From: WTXA01 sp964415195
GTDB taxonomy: Bacteria > Bacillota > TC1
DNA: 64,000 bases
Direction of reading: 5' to 3'
NCBI GenBank assembly: GCA_964415195.1
Contig: CAYPYD010000006.1
Location: 1 to 64,000 of the forward strand
This document shows positions 53,099-62,016 of the stretch, in pieces. The notes below the pieces were generated by a model. It had not been told where the DNA came from. It did no database searches and saw only the letters and a list, made by a program, of their open reading frames with translations. Both the position numbers and the translations under genes were made by a program. The stretch's first letter is position 1; every line of letters begins with the position of its first letter.

Positions 53099-53833
53099 TT
53101 AAATAACCATACCACCGTCAACTGTCAGTACCTGTCCAGTAATATAGGTATTTTCATCACTTCCTAAGTAATAGACTGCACTAGCTATTTCCTCAGGTTT
53201 TCCAAATCTTCCAAGTGGAATCTTACTGTTAGCTGCATCCTTGATTTCATCGCTTAACTTTGCAGTCATTACAGTCTCAATAAAACCAGGTGCAATTGCA
53301 TTTACCAAAATATTTCTTGATGCAAGTTCCTTGGCTGCTGTTTTAGTTACTCCAATTAAACCAGCTTTAGCTGCCGCATAATTAGCTTGACCTATATTTC
53401 CAACAAGACCAACAACAGAAGCAATATTAACAATACGACCACTTCTTTGTTTAGCCATATGTTTAGCAGCAAATTTAAGTGTATAGAACGCACCTTTAAG
53501 GTTAGTATCTATAACTGCGTCAAATTCCTCGTCCTTCATTCTAAGTAGAAGACCATCTCTGGTTATTCCTGCATTATTTACCAAGACATCGATTGAAGAG
53601 AACTCTGCAACTGTCTTGTCGATCATTTCAGCAACTACTTTGCTATCTCTAATATCTCCATATAGCAGAAGAACTTTAACACCGTTGCCTTCAAGTTCTT
53701 TTTTAACAGCTTCTGCCTCTTCTTCTCCGAAAAGATAGTTCAAAGCTAGGTTATAGCCGTTCTTGCTGAATTTTTCTGCAATAGCTTTTCCTATACCGGT
53801 TGTTCCACCAGTAATAAAGACTACTTTTCCCAT
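53099..53833 (-). CDS. fabG: 3-oxoacyl-ACP reductase
   Basis: NADPH-dependent reductase of fatty acid elongation. 244 residues. Nucleotide motif TGGTTGIGKAIA (8-19), NNAGITRD near 86, and the Ser-Tyr-Lys triad in VNIASVVGLVGNIGQANYAAAKAG. One base separates its start from the fabD stop. AGGAGG precedes the ATG. Confidence 0.96.
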   Translation of the reverse strand: MGKVVFITGGTTGIGKAIAEKFSKNGYNLALNYLFGEEEAEAVKKELEGNGVKVLLLYGDIRDSKVVAEMIDKTVAEFSSIDVLVNNAGITRDGLLLRMKDEEFDAVIDTNLKGAFYTLKFAAKHMAKQRSGRIVNIASVVGLVGNIGQANYAAAKAGLIGVTKTAAKELASRNILVNAIAPGFIETVMTAKLSDEIKDAANSKIPLGRFGKPEEIASAVYYLGSDENTYITGQVLTVDGGMVI

Positions 53834-53834
53834 A

Positions 53835-54758
53835 TTAACCTCCTAAACTAGTTAAAGTTTTTTCTAAAGTTGCCAAATTATTTACATTATATACTTTGTA
53901 TTCGTATGGCATTCTCTTTAAGAAACCGGCCAAAGTCTTACCTGGCCCAATTTCAATAAATGTATCTACCCCTGAATCAAGTAACTTGATCATAGTATCT
54001 ACCCATAATACAGGTTTCATTACCTGTCTGGTAAGTAAATCCTTGATAGCCTCAGGATTCTCCTCGATATCAGCAATTGTATTAAAATATACTGGTATCA
54101 ATGGCTTTTTAATTTCTACATCCTTCAGCAATTCTCCAAGACCAACACTTGCTGATTTTAATAATTTTGTATGAAATGGAGATGAAAGATTTAGAGGTAT
54201 TACTCTAGCCCCAATTTCTTCCAGTTTTGGAATGGCTTTTTCAACCCCTTTTACATCTCCTGATATAACTATTTGATCCAATGAATTAAAATTTGCAGGA
54301 ACAACAAAATCACCTGTAATTGAAATCCTTCTACAGATATCAATTACTTTTTCTCTGTCTGCACCAATTACAGCAGCCATTTTACCTTTTTGACCCTGTA
54401 ACATTAATTCCCCTCTTTTTTCAACAAGTGGCAATGCAGCTTCTAATTTCAAGGCACCACTATATATTAAGCTGGAGTATTCTCCAAGACTAAGTCCAGC
54501 AGTAACATCTCCGATTACCTTGTGTTTCATAAAGACTCTAAGCATAGCTATTTCAGCTGATATAATTGCGGGTTGGGTATTTCTGGTAATATTTAAATCA
54601 TCTATTGTACCTTCCATAACCAGCTTGAGCATGTCTCTATTTAATGTTTCATTGGCAATTTCGAAAACTTCCCTTGCTTCCACGAAATTATCTACAAAAT
54701 CCTTAGCCATTCCAACTGCTTGTACTCCTTGGCCTGGAAAAATTATTGCAGTTTTCAT
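53835..54758 (-). CDS. fabD: Malonyl-CoA:ACP transacylase
   Basis: Loads malonyl groups on ACP. 307 residues. FPGQGVQAVGMAKDF near the start, nucleophile S90 in GLSLGEYSS, Arg in VEKRGELMLQ near 115, and His in SSPFHTKLL near 200. AGGAGGA precedes the ATG. Between fabK and fabG. Confidence 0.95.
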   Translation of the reverse strand: MKTAIIFPGQGVQAVGMAKDFVDNFVEAREVFEIANETLNRDMLKLVMEGTIDDLNITRNTQPAIISAEIAMLRVFMKHKVIGDVTAGLSLGEYSSLIYSGALKLEAALPLVEKRGELMLQGQKGKMAAVIGADREKVIDICRRISITGDFVVPANFNSLDQIVISGDVKGVEKAIPKLEEIGARVIPLNLSSPFHTKLLKSASVGLGELLKDVEIKKPLIPVYFNTIADIEENPEAIKDLLTRQVMKPVLWVDTMIKLLDSGVDTFIEIGPGKTLAGFLKRMPYEYKVYNVNNLATLEKTLTSLGG

Positions 54759-54777
54759 TTTATCCTCCTAGTAGGAA

Positions 54778-55710
54778 TTAGCAATATTTTTTTAATACTT
54801 CTAATCCTTGATTATATATTTCTTCAACGATTTCCTTGGCTGATTGTTTCTTGCAGACCAAACCGGCAATTTGACCGGCCATCAATGCACCACCAGCAAT
54901 ATCACCTTCTCTAGCAGCTTTTTGTAGTTTACCTACACCAAGTGCTTCAAGTTCAGCAATTGAGGCTCCATTTTTTTCTAACTTTATAAATTCTCTGGCT
55001 AATTTATTTTTTAATGCACGTACAGGATGACCTGTAACTCTACCCGTTACTATAGTATCAGTATCTCTTGCCTTAAGGATTTGTTCTTTATAGTTTTCAT
55101 GAACTGTACATTCGTTGGCTACTAGAAATCTAGTCCCTACTTGAACACCATTTGCACCTAACATAACAACAGCTGCAAAACCTCTACCATCTGCAATTCC
55201 ACCTGCAGCAATAACCGGAATGTTGACTGCATCAACTACTTGAGGCAAAAGAGCCATAGTAGTCAATTCTCCAATATGACCACCTGCTTCCATACCTTCA
55301 ACAACAACTGCATCAACACCAAGTTTTTCCATACGAGTAGCTAGTAGTACACTTGGAACTACTGGAATAACCTTAATATTATTTTGATGCCAGCCTTCTA
55401 GATACTTCTCTGGACTACCTGCACCTGTAATAACTATTGGCACTTTTTCTTCAATAACAACTTTGGCTACTTCATCAGCAAATTCGCTAAGCAGCATAAC
55501 ATTAACAGCAAAAGGTTTGTCTGTCATTTTTTTTGTCTTGATAATTTCTTGACGTACAATTTCACCAGGTGCACCACCTGCTGCAATAACACCTAAGCCA
55601 CCTGCTTCAGAAACAGCTGACGCCAAGGATGAGTCCGATATCCAGGCCATTCCACCTTGAATGATTGGATATTTAATATTTAGAAGCTTTTCTATAGTTT
55701 TGTCAAACAT
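54778..55710 (-). CDS. fabK: Enoyl-ACP reductase II (FMN-dependent)
   Basis: 310-residue flavoenzyme for the last step of each elongation cycle; it replaces FabI in many Bacillota. TIM-barrel with PIIQGGMAWISDSSLASAVSEAGGLGVIAAGG (15-45), and the FMN phosphate loops VVEGMEAGGHIGE and PVIAAGGIADGRGFAAVVMLGANGVQVGTRF. AACTGGAGG lies upstream of the ATG. Related nitronate monooxygenases are the main alternative, but the operon context favours FabK. Confidence 0.94.
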   Translation of the reverse strand: MFDKTIEKLLNIKYPIIQGGMAWISDSSLASAVSEAGGLGVIAAGGAPGEIVRQEIIKTKKMTDKPFAVNVMLLSEFADEVAKVVIEEKVPIVITGAGSPEKYLEGWHQNNIKVIPVVPSVLLATRMEKLGVDAVVVEGMEAGGHIGELTTMALLPQVVDAVNIPVIAAGGIADGRGFAAVVMLGANGVQVGTRFLVANECTVHENYKEQILKARDTDTIVTGRVTGHPVRALKNKLAREFIKLEKNGASIAELEALGVGKLQKAAREGDIAGGALMAGQIAGLVCKKQSAKEIVEEIYNQGLEVLKKYC

Positions 55711-55760
55711 TATGTTTATTCCTCCAGTTAATAGGAAAACGACCTTAAAGGTCGCTTTCT

Positions 55761-55985
55761 TTATTTATGGCTTTCGATATAGTTAACGATATCAGCAACA
55801 GTAATAATGTTTGCTAGTTCGCTAGTGTCTACTTCAACGCCAAATTCTTGTTCTAAAACGTCAACCACTTGCATCATATCAATTGAGTCCGCGTTTAAGT
55901 CGTCTTTTAGGCTAGTCTCCAATTTGATTTCGTCAATGTCTACGCTTAATTCCTCTGCTAAGATTTCTTTAATTCTTTGTTCCAT
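55761..55985 (-). CDS. acpP: Acyl carrier protein
   Basis: 74-residue acidic four-helix protein. The phosphopantetheine site is S34 in NADSIDMMQV (Asp-Ser-Ile-Asp in place of the common DSL). Carries the growing acyl chain. GGAGAG precedes the ATG. Lies between fabH and fabK, which is an unusual place for acpP in this kind of operon. Confidence 0.96.
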   Translation of the reverse strand: MEQRIKEILAEELSVDIDEIKLETSLKDDLNADSIDMMQVVDVLEQEFGVEVDTSELANIITVADIVNYIESHK

Positions 55986-56003
55986 TTTTCTCTCTCCTTT
56001 AAT

Positions 56004-56969
56004 TTACATTTTTATTAACAAAGATCCCCATGTAAAACCTCCACCAAAACCAACTAAAATTACAAGGTCTCCGGCTTCAACAAGTTTCTTTTGTCTTACT
56101 TCACTAAGTGCGATAGCAATGCTACCAGCGGATGTATTACCAAATCTATCAACATTTATGTAGAACTTATCTTTTAATTTATCATTTTTATCTATTGCAT
56201 AGTCGATTAATCTTGTATTTGCCTGATGAGGTATTATCATTTTAATATCATCGTAATTATAGCCAGTTCCTTCAAGGACCTTATCAATTGTATCCATAAT
56301 CACTTGCTTTGAAAATTTAAAGACCTCTCTACCATCCATTGTCATCTTGTTAGTATCATTTTCATTACTAACAAAAGGATTGTCAACCGGTAACGCTTTT
56401 AAGACCAGGCTTCCTTTCACATCATCTCTAGAACCAAGATATGAATTAATTATACCTGGTTCTTCGGAACTTTGAAGTACTACAGCACCGGCACCATCTC
56501 CAAAAAGAACTGCTGTTCCACGATCAGTAAAGTCTAAGGCTTTTGACATGACTTCTCCACCAATAACCAAGGCTTTTTTTACTTTTCCGTTTTCCAGAAA
56601 TTCTTTAGCAATACTTAAAGCGTACATAAAACCTGAACAAGCAGCACTAATATCAAAAGCAAAAGCTTTGACTGCTCCAATTTTCTTTTGAACTAAGCAT
56701 GCTGTTGAAGGCATGAATGTATCAGGAGTCATGGTAGCAAAGATTATCATATCAATATCTTCTGCCTTAAGCCCACTATCTTCTAAAGCCATCAAAGCTG
56801 CCTTTGTACCTAAATCCGAGGTGTTTTCCCCTTTAGAAAAATATCTGGTTTTTATTCCTGTTCTAGAGCTAATCCATTCATCATTAGTTTCCATGATGCT
56901 TTCGAAAAATTCGTTAGGCACCTGATTATCGGGAACATAAAAACCTGTTCCAATAATTTTTCCGTACAT
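56004..56969 (-). CDS. fabH: 3-oxoacyl-ACP synthase III
   Basis: Starts fatty acid synthesis by joining acyl-CoA to malonyl-ACP. 321 residues. Cys-His-Asn triad: C111 in AFDISAACSGFMYAL, His in MIIPHQANTRLID near 240, Asn in VDRFGNTSAGS near 270. N-terminal GTGFYVPDNQVPNEFF matches the family. Coupled upstream to accA by an 17-base gap. Confidence 0.96.
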   Translation of the reverse strand: MYGKIIGTGFYVPDNQVPNEFFESIMETNDEWISSRTGIKTRYFSKGENTSDLGTKAALMALEDSGLKAEDIDMIIFATMTPDTFMPSTACLVQKKIGAVKAFAFDISAACSGFMYALSIAKEFLENGKVKKALVIGGEVMSKALDFTDRGTAVLFGDGAGAVVLQSSEEPGIINSYLGSRDDVKGSLVLKALPVDNPFVSNENDTNKMTMDGREVFKFSKQVIMDTIDKVLEGTGYNYDDIKMIIPHQANTRLIDYAIDKNDKLKDKFYINVDRFGNTSAGSIAIALSEVRQKKLVEAGDLVILVGFGGGFTWGSLLIKM

Positions 56970-56986
56970 ATTTCCTACTTCCCCAA

Positions 56987-57934
56987 TTACTCAAATTTCC
57001 CAAAGGCTCTGAACCGCTCATATCTATGATTCAATAATTCTTCCTGGCTTAGTAATTGTAATTCTTTAAGTTCTCTTAACATAACTTCTTTAATGTTTCC
57101 TGCAACCATAGCAAAGTTCTTATGTGCTCCACCTACAGGTTCTTCAATTATACCATCAATTACCTTAAGTAATAATAAATCATTAGCAGTAATTTTCATA
57201 ACATCAGCAGCTTCTTGAGCTCTCGTGCCATCTTTCCATAGAATACTGGCAAAACCTTCTGGTGAAAGTACTCCATATATACTGTTTTCCAACATATATA
57301 TCTTATTGGATACAGCAACTGCCAAAGCACCACCACTACCTCCTTCACCAATGATGAAAGTTAATACTGGTACTTTTAAACCTGCCATTTCCATAAGGTT
57401 TCTAGCTATAGCTTCTCCTTGACCTCTTTCCTCTGCTGTCACCCCACAAAATGCTCCTGGAGTATCAACAAAAGTTACAATAGGTCTTCCAAACTTTTCA
57501 GCTTGTTTCATTAAACGAAGTGCTTTACGATAACCTTCAGGTGAGGGCATTCCAAAGTTTCTGTAAATATTGTCCTTAGTGTCAGTACCTTTTTGCTCCC
57601 CTATAACTGTAACATTCATACCATTAAGGCTTGCTACACCACCAACTAAAGCTTTGTCGTCACCAAAATATCTATCTCCATGGAATTCAATAAAGTCATC
57701 AAAGATCTCATCAATATATTCCAATGAGGTTGGTCTTTTTTGTTCTCTTGAAACTAAAACTCTATCCCAAGGTGTCATTTCATCAACAATTCTTTTTTCC
57801 ATTTCTTGGATTTTTTGTTCTAGTTCCTTTATTTGATCTGTAAAATCGATTTTTTCATTGTTTTCAATTAACTTTAGTTCATTGATTTTCAATTTTAACT
57901 CATCGATTTTTCTTTCTTTTTCTTTAATTGTCAT
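56987..57934 (-). CDS. accA: Acetyl-CoA carboxylase carboxyltransferase subunit alpha
   Basis: Half of the carboxyltransferase that moves CO2 from biotin to acetyl-CoA. 315 residues: N-terminal coiled-coil charged region (2-50), then PTSLEYIDEIFDDFIEFHGDRYFGDD, TFVDTPGAFCGVTAEERGQGEAIARN and IGEGGSGGALA. Its start overlaps the accD stop by 11 bases. Confidence 0.96.
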   Translation of the reverse strand: MTIKEKERKIDELKLKINELKLIENNEKIDFTDQIKELEQKIQEMEKRIVDEMTPWDRVLVSREQKRPTSLEYIDEIFDDFIEFHGDRYFGDDKALVGGVASLNGMNVTVIGEQKGTDTKDNIYRNFGMPSPEGYRKALRLMKQAEKFGRPIVTFVDTPGAFCGVTAEERGQGEAIARNLMEMAGLKVPVLTFIIGEGGSGGALAVAVSNKIYMLENSIYGVLSPEGFASILWKDGTRAQEAADVMKITANDLLLLKVIDGIIEEPVGGAHKNFAMVAGNIKEVMLRELKELQLLSQEELLNHRYERFRAFGKFE

Positions 57935-58817
57935 CTTGCACCTCCTGATGAAGAATTAAAATCCTAGATAGAAGTGCCTTCATATCCTTCCTGGCAACGA
58001 TAGTATCAATAAATCCCTTTTCTTTAAGAAATTCAACTGTTTGGAATTCATCAGGAAGTTTTTGCTTGATTGTTTGTTCAATTACTCTCTTACCGGCAAA
58101 GCCAATTAATGCTCCTTTTTCCCCGATTATTATATCTCCAAGCATAGCAAAACTAGCTGTAACCCCTCCAGTAGTCGGGTCGGTTATTACTGTAATGTAT
58201 AGACCACCTGCATCAGAAAATCTTTTGATAGCACTGCTGGTCTTGGCCATTTGCATTAGAGAAATAATACCTTCTTGCATTCTAGCACCACCAGAAGCTG
58301 TAAAGATAATTAACGGCAATTTTTCAGCCATAGCTTTTTCTATTGCTCTTGTTACTTTCTCTCCAACTACGCTACCCATACTGCCCATCATGAAATTACT
58401 ATCCATAACCCCTATAACCACCTTAGTACCATCAATAGTACAGGTTCCCGTTACAACTGCTTCAGTAATACCACTTGATTTTTGATAACCGGCAATTTTC
58501 TCTAGATACCCTGGGTAATCCAAAGTATTTACTGAGGTCATATTCTTATCAATCTCAACAAAGGAGCCTTCATCTGCAATCATCTTAAGTCTGTCCACAT
58601 TACCTATTCTAAAGTGATGTTCACAATGCTTACATGAATTTAGATTATAAGCTACTTCTTCTGAGTAGAGTTTTTCCCCACAAGATGGACATTTTATGAA
58701 AAGATTATCAGGTATGTAAGGTAATTCCTTTTCTACCCTTTCTTCTCTATTCACTTCATCTTTTGTGTGAAGCTCAATATATTTTAAATTCTTTTTAAAT
58801 AGATCACCTATTGGCAT
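57924..58817 (-). CDS. accD: Acetyl-CoA carboxylase carboxyltransferase subunit beta
   Basis: Partner of AccA. 297 residues, with a zinc ribbon CPSCGEKL...CKHCEHHF (about 39-62) and the crotonase-like core with SGGARMQEGIISLMQMAKTS near 155-174 and DPTTGGVTASFAMLGD near 192. One base separates it from the accC stop. Confidence 0.96.
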   Translation of the reverse strand: MPIGDLFKKNLKYIELHTKDEVNREERVEKELPYIPDNLFIKCPSCGEKLYSEEVAYNLNSCKHCEHHFRIGNVDRLKMIADEGSFVEIDKNMTSVNTLDYPGYLEKIAGYQKSSGITEAVVTGTCTIDGTKVVIGVMDSNFMMGSMGSVVGEKVTRAIEKAMAEKLPLIIFTASGGARMQEGIISLMQMAKTSSAIKRFSDAGGLYITVITDPTTGGVTASFAMLGDIIIGEKGALIGFAGKRVIEQTIKQKLPDEFQTVEFLKEKGFIDTIVARKDMKALLSRILILHQEVQDDN

Positions 58818-58818
58818 A

Positions 58819-60159
58819 TTATTCCTCCATTACAGTGCTTATGAAACTGGTATTGAATTTGCCGAGCTGGTACTCTTTTGTACCAAGAATTTTAAATTGA
58901 TAGGCGATATTTGTATCGATACCTTCAATAATAATTTCTCCCAAAGCTCTTTGCATTTTATTTATAGCTTCATCTCTGTCTTTTCCATGAACAATCAATT
59001 TACAGATCATAGAATCATAATATGGTGGTACAAAGTAACCTGTATAAATACAACTATCTATACGAACTCCATTACCTCCCGGGAAGAATAGACGTGTTAT
59101 TAAGCCAGGGCTTGAACGGAAACCTTCCTCTGGTTTTTCTGCATTGATTCTACATTCGATTGCATGACCGGTGATTTTAATGTCATCTTGTGTGTATTCC
59201 AACTTTTCTCCGGCAGCAATCTTGATTTGTTCCTTAATCAGGTCGACTCCTGTTACCATTTCTGTTACAGGGTGTTCTACCTGAATTCTAGTATTCATTT
59301 CAATAAAGTAATGTTTTCCATATTTATCTACTAAAAACTCTACTGTGCCTGCGCTGAAGTAATTTACAGCCTTGGCTGCAATTACAGCATCTTTATAGAT
59401 AGCTGCTCTTACTTCATCACTTATTAAAGCTGGTGATTCTTCAATCATCTTCTGGTGTTTTCTTTGGATTGAGCAGTCTCTCTCACCTAAGTGAATTGCA
59501 TTCCCGAATTTATCAGCAAGAACTTGAACTTCTATGTGTCTTGGTTCTTCAATGAATTTTTCCAAGTAGATTCTATCATCCTTAAAGGCCATTTCAGCTT
59601 CTGATTTAGCCTGATGATAAGCATGATCCAATTCGATTTCGTTATAGGCAATTCTCATACCTCTACCACCGCCGCCGCCGGATGCTTTTATCATGACCGG
59701 ATAACCTACTTGTTCACCAAGAACTTTTGCTTCATCCAGGTTATTAAGTACACCTTCGGATCCCGGTGATATTGAAACACCTGCAGCCATCATAATTTCC
59801 TTGGCTTTGGCCTTGTTACCCATATTTTCTATCATCTCGGATGTTGGTCCAATGAAATTAATGTTACACTGTTCGCACATTCTCGCAAAAGCAGCATTTT
59901 CTGATAGGAAACCATAACCTGGATGAATTGCTTCAGCTCCAGATAATATAGTTGCATTTAAGATATTGGAAACATTAAGATAACTATCCTTGGAAGGGGC
60001 CTTGCCTATACATACTGCTTCATCTGCAAGTTCCTTATGGAGAGCATCCTTATCACCTGTTGAATAAACGGCTACTGTTTTAATACCCATTTCTCTGCAG
60101 GCTCTTATTATTCTGACAGCAATCTCTCCTCTATTGGCAATCAATATTTTTTTAAACAT
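58819..60159 (-). CDS. accC: Acetyl-CoA carboxylase biotin carboxylase subunit
   Basis: ATP-grasp enzyme that carboxylates biotin on AccB. 446 residues. KKILIANRGEIAVRIIRA (3-20), the Gly-rich ATP loop KASGGGGGRGMR near 158-169, HLGERDCSIQRKHQKMIEESPA near 226-247, and the catalytic EMNTRIQVEHPVTE near 285. Its ATG overlaps the accB stop by one base. Confidence 0.97.
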   Translation of the reverse strand: MFKKILIANRGEIAVRIIRACREMGIKTVAVYSTGDKDALHKELADEAVCIGKAPSKDSYLNVSNILNATILSGAEAIHPGYGFLSENAAFARMCEQCNINFIGPTSEMIENMGNKAKAKEIMMAAGVSISPGSEGVLNNLDEAKVLGEQVGYPVMIKASGGGGGRGMRIAYNEIELDHAYHQAKSEAEMAFKDDRIYLEKFIEEPRHIEVQVLADKFGNAIHLGERDCSIQRKHQKMIEESPALISDEVRAAIYKDAVIAAKAVNYFSAGTVEFLVDKYGKHYFIEMNTRIQVEHPVTEMVTGVDLIKEQIKIAAGEKLEYTQDDIKITGHAIECRINAEKPEEGFRSSPGLITRLFFPGGNGVRIDSCIYTGYFVPPYYDSMICKLIVHGKDRDEAINKMQRALGEIIIEGIDTNIAYQFKILGTKEYQLGKFNTSFISTVMEE

Positions 60160-60629
60160 TATTTTACTCTCACTTTAAATAGTTTTTGGCCGAATTCAAC
60201 CATGTCTTCGTTTTTAACTAGTATTTCCAATATTTCTCCGTTTAATTCAGATTCAATTTCATTCATTAGCTTCATAGCTTCAAGAATACATACTACCTGT
60301 CCCTCTTCAACCATTGAGCCCACTTTTACAAATGGTTCAGATGCTGGATTTGAAGCACTATAGTATGTTCCTACTATAGGAGAAGTAATGTAGGCTATAC
60401 CACTTTCTTCTTGTGACTCAGCTGCTGCTACTCCACTATGTACTGGTACATGCGCTTGTGCTGCTTGTGCATGAGCTGGTGCTGATACATTATAAGCTGG
60501 CGCACTTTGCATAACAACTTTTGCTTCTTTAGAAATTTCTACCATTCCCTCTTCTGTTTCTACTACTAATTTGCTAATTGAAGATTCTTCAAGTCTGTCA
60601 ATTAGTGTTAAAATATCTTCTAATTTCAT
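60159..60629 (-). CDS. accB: Biotin carboxyl carrier protein of acetyl-CoA carboxylase
   Basis: 156 residues: short N-terminal dimer helix, an Ala/Pro/His linker (about 42-72, APAHAQAAQAHVP), and the biotinyl domain with the biotin lysine K120 in EAMKLMNEI. AAAGGAGT precedes the ATG. First acc-fab gene proper. A terminator and a 45-codon ORF lie upstream; a TATAAT at about 60655-60660 could give it its own promoter, though with a poor -35. Confidence 0.96.
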   Translation of the reverse strand: MKLEDILTLIDRLEESSISKLVVETEEGMVEISKEAKVVMQSAPAYNVSAPAHAQAAQAHVPVHSGVAAAESQEESGIAYITSPIVGTYYSASNPASEPFVKVGSMVEEGQVVCILEAMKLMNEIESELNGEILEILVKNEDMVEFGQKLFKVRVK

Positions 60630-60694
60630 TTCATACTCCTTTATTTTTTTGTTATTATATTCGTTTTTTTAGATTATCCTATAAAGACAAAAAA

Positions 60695-60716
60695 CTCCTA
60701 GAATAAATCCTAGGAG
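60695..60716 (-). terminator. Intrinsic terminator between the 45-codon ORF and accB
   Basis: CTCCTAG/CTAGGAG, a 7-pair stem with an 8-base loop, followed on the minus strand by TTTTTT. The stop codon of the small ORF lies inside the stem. Could act as an attenuator for the acc-fab operon. Confidence 0.75.
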
Positions 60717-60847
60717 AAATTAACATTAAGTTGAGATAGCACACTGAAATCATCTTTGCCTTTGGCAAAGATATCGAATTTGGCTCTGATTGCTACGTCC
60801 AACATGCCCTTTAAAAGGGGTGTTTTAAGCAAATCGTTTAGTCTCAT
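60710..60847 (-). CDS. Short ORF of 45 codons upstream of accB
   Basis: Minus strand ATG at 60847, AAGGAGGA eight bases upstream (a very strong ribosome site), then 45 codons beginning MRLNDLLKTPLLKGMLDVAI and ending NVNFS, stop TAG at 60710-60712. The peptide is mixed basic/acidic (AKFDIFAKGKDDF) without a signal or membrane segment. A promoter lies at 60976-61004 and the stop overlaps a terminator. I do not know a family; it may be a small protein or a translated leader. Confidence 0.6.
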   Translation of the reverse strand: MRLNDLLKTPLLKGMLDVAIRAKFDIFAKGKDDFSVLSQLNVNFS

Positions 60848-60954
60848 GAAAATTCCTCCTTAAAGAAGAATCAGCCTTATTCTCTTGCTTGGTAATAATA
60901 ATAAATAATAACGTGTTTTTTAAAGCTTTGAGAACACTAATTTATATCCTTCTT

Positions 60955-61004
60955 TTAGTACTAATATTTAGTTTTACTTTACTAAACTATATCCTATCTT
61001 TCAA
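60955..61004 (-). promoter_or_regulatory. Promoter and repeats upstream of the 45-codon ORF and acc-fab operon
   Basis: Minus strand: -35 TTGAAA (60999-61004), 17-base spacer, -10 TAAAGT (60976-60981). An inverted repeat TTTAGT/ACTAAA with an 8-base gap (60967-60986) covers the -10, and a perfect TTAGTACTAA follows at 60955-60964. TTAGTA/TACTAA arms are reminiscent of FapR boxes of lipid genes, but spacing differs. The 302-base gap 60848-61149 otherwise holds only the lipA terminator. Confidence 0.5.
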
Positions 61005-61042
61005 TATTTTTCTATCACTCCTTTCTTTATTAAAATAAAACC

Positions 61043-61072
61043 TATACCAACAATACACCTATTGTTGGTATA
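61043..61072 (-). terminator. Intrinsic terminator of lipA
   Basis: Perfect 13-pair stem TATACCAACAATA/TATTGTTGGTATA with a 4-base loop, then GGTTTTATTTT on the minus strand. Lies about 80 bases after the lipA stop. Confidence 0.75.
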
Positions 61073-61149
61073 AATCATCTATTCCTTTATATATTAAATT
61101 AGTTAAATACTTCATAATCTTCATTTGCTTAATTATTATAGCATATTTT

Positions 61150-62016
61150 TTATTTTTGAGCATCAATCAAAATTTTTGTTTGCTCGGCGTTATATGAACT
61201 TCTAACAAATGGTCCTGATGCAACGTGCTTGAAGCCCATTTCGTAAGCAACTTTTTCATAATCCTTGAATAAATCAGGATGTATGTATTCAGCTACGGCA
61301 ATGTGTTTCTTTGATGGTTGCAAGTATTGACCAACAGTCAAGAAATCACAACCGACTTCTCTTAAATCAGCAAACACTCTAACAACTTCTTCTTCAGTTT
61401 CACCTAATCCTACCATTAAGCCTGATTTTGTAAAAATTTTAGGATTCATCTTCTTAACATTAGCCAGTAATTCCAGTGATTGCTGATAGTCGGCACCTGG
61501 TCTTATATTCTTGAACAAACTTGGTACTGTCTCTATATTGTGGTTTAAGATTTCAGGTGCAGCAGCAACAATCTTAGCCAGTGCCTCCTCATTGCCTTGC
61601 AGGTCTGGTATAAGGACTTCAATGCTTGTGCCCTTGCTGGTTTCTCTTACCTTCTCTATACATTTCACGAACTGATCAGCACCGCCGTCTTCCAGGTCAT
61701 CTCTGGTAACTGATGTGATGACAACGTGTCTTAGTTTCAATTCCTTAGTAGCCTTTGCCAAATTTTCAGGTTCATCTGGATCGACACCCTTTGGCTTGCC
61801 TGTTTCAACGTCGCAATATTTACAACCTCTAGTACAAATGCTGCCAAGTATCATAAAAGTTGCTGTCCCTTTATTGAAACATTCCATTCTATTTGGGCAA
61901 GTAGCTTCTTGGCACACAGTGTGTAATGACAGTCCTTTTAATAATCTCTCAACTTTATTAATATGTTTTGGGTCCTGAAACTTTATTTTTAACCATTCAG
62001 GTTTTCTTTTTTCCAT
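61150..62016 (-). CDS. lipA: Lipoyl synthase
   Basis: Radical-SAM enzyme that puts two sulfurs into octanoyl groups on lipoyl domains. 288 residues. Auxiliary 4Fe-4S cysteines C35, C40 and C46, radical-SAM cysteines C61, C65 and C68 (CTRGCKYC), and the C-terminal cluster serine in VRSSYNAEQ. Overlaps the lipB end by 28 bases. Acts after LipB on pyruvate dehydrogenase or glycine-cleavage proteins. Confidence 0.96.
   Translation of the reverse strand: MEKRKPEWLKIKFQDPKHINKVERLLKGLSLHTVCQEATCPNRMECFNKGTATFMILGSICTRGCKYCDVETGKPKGVDPDEPENLAKATKELKLRHVVITSVTRDDLEDGGADQFVKCIEKVRETSKGTSIEVLIPDLQGNEEALAKIVAAAPEILNHNIETVPSLFKNIRPGADYQQSLELLANVKKMNPKIFTKSGLMVGLGETEEEVVRVFADLREVGCDFLTVGQYLQPSKKHIAVAEYIHPDLFKDYEKVAYEMGFKHVASGPFVRSSYNAEQTKILIDAQK

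Noticed and set aside
60955..60986. FapR operator upstream of the acc-fab operon
   Set aside because: Arms are similar but spacing does not match the FapR box, and no fapR gene is in the window; kept only as an unnamed repeat.
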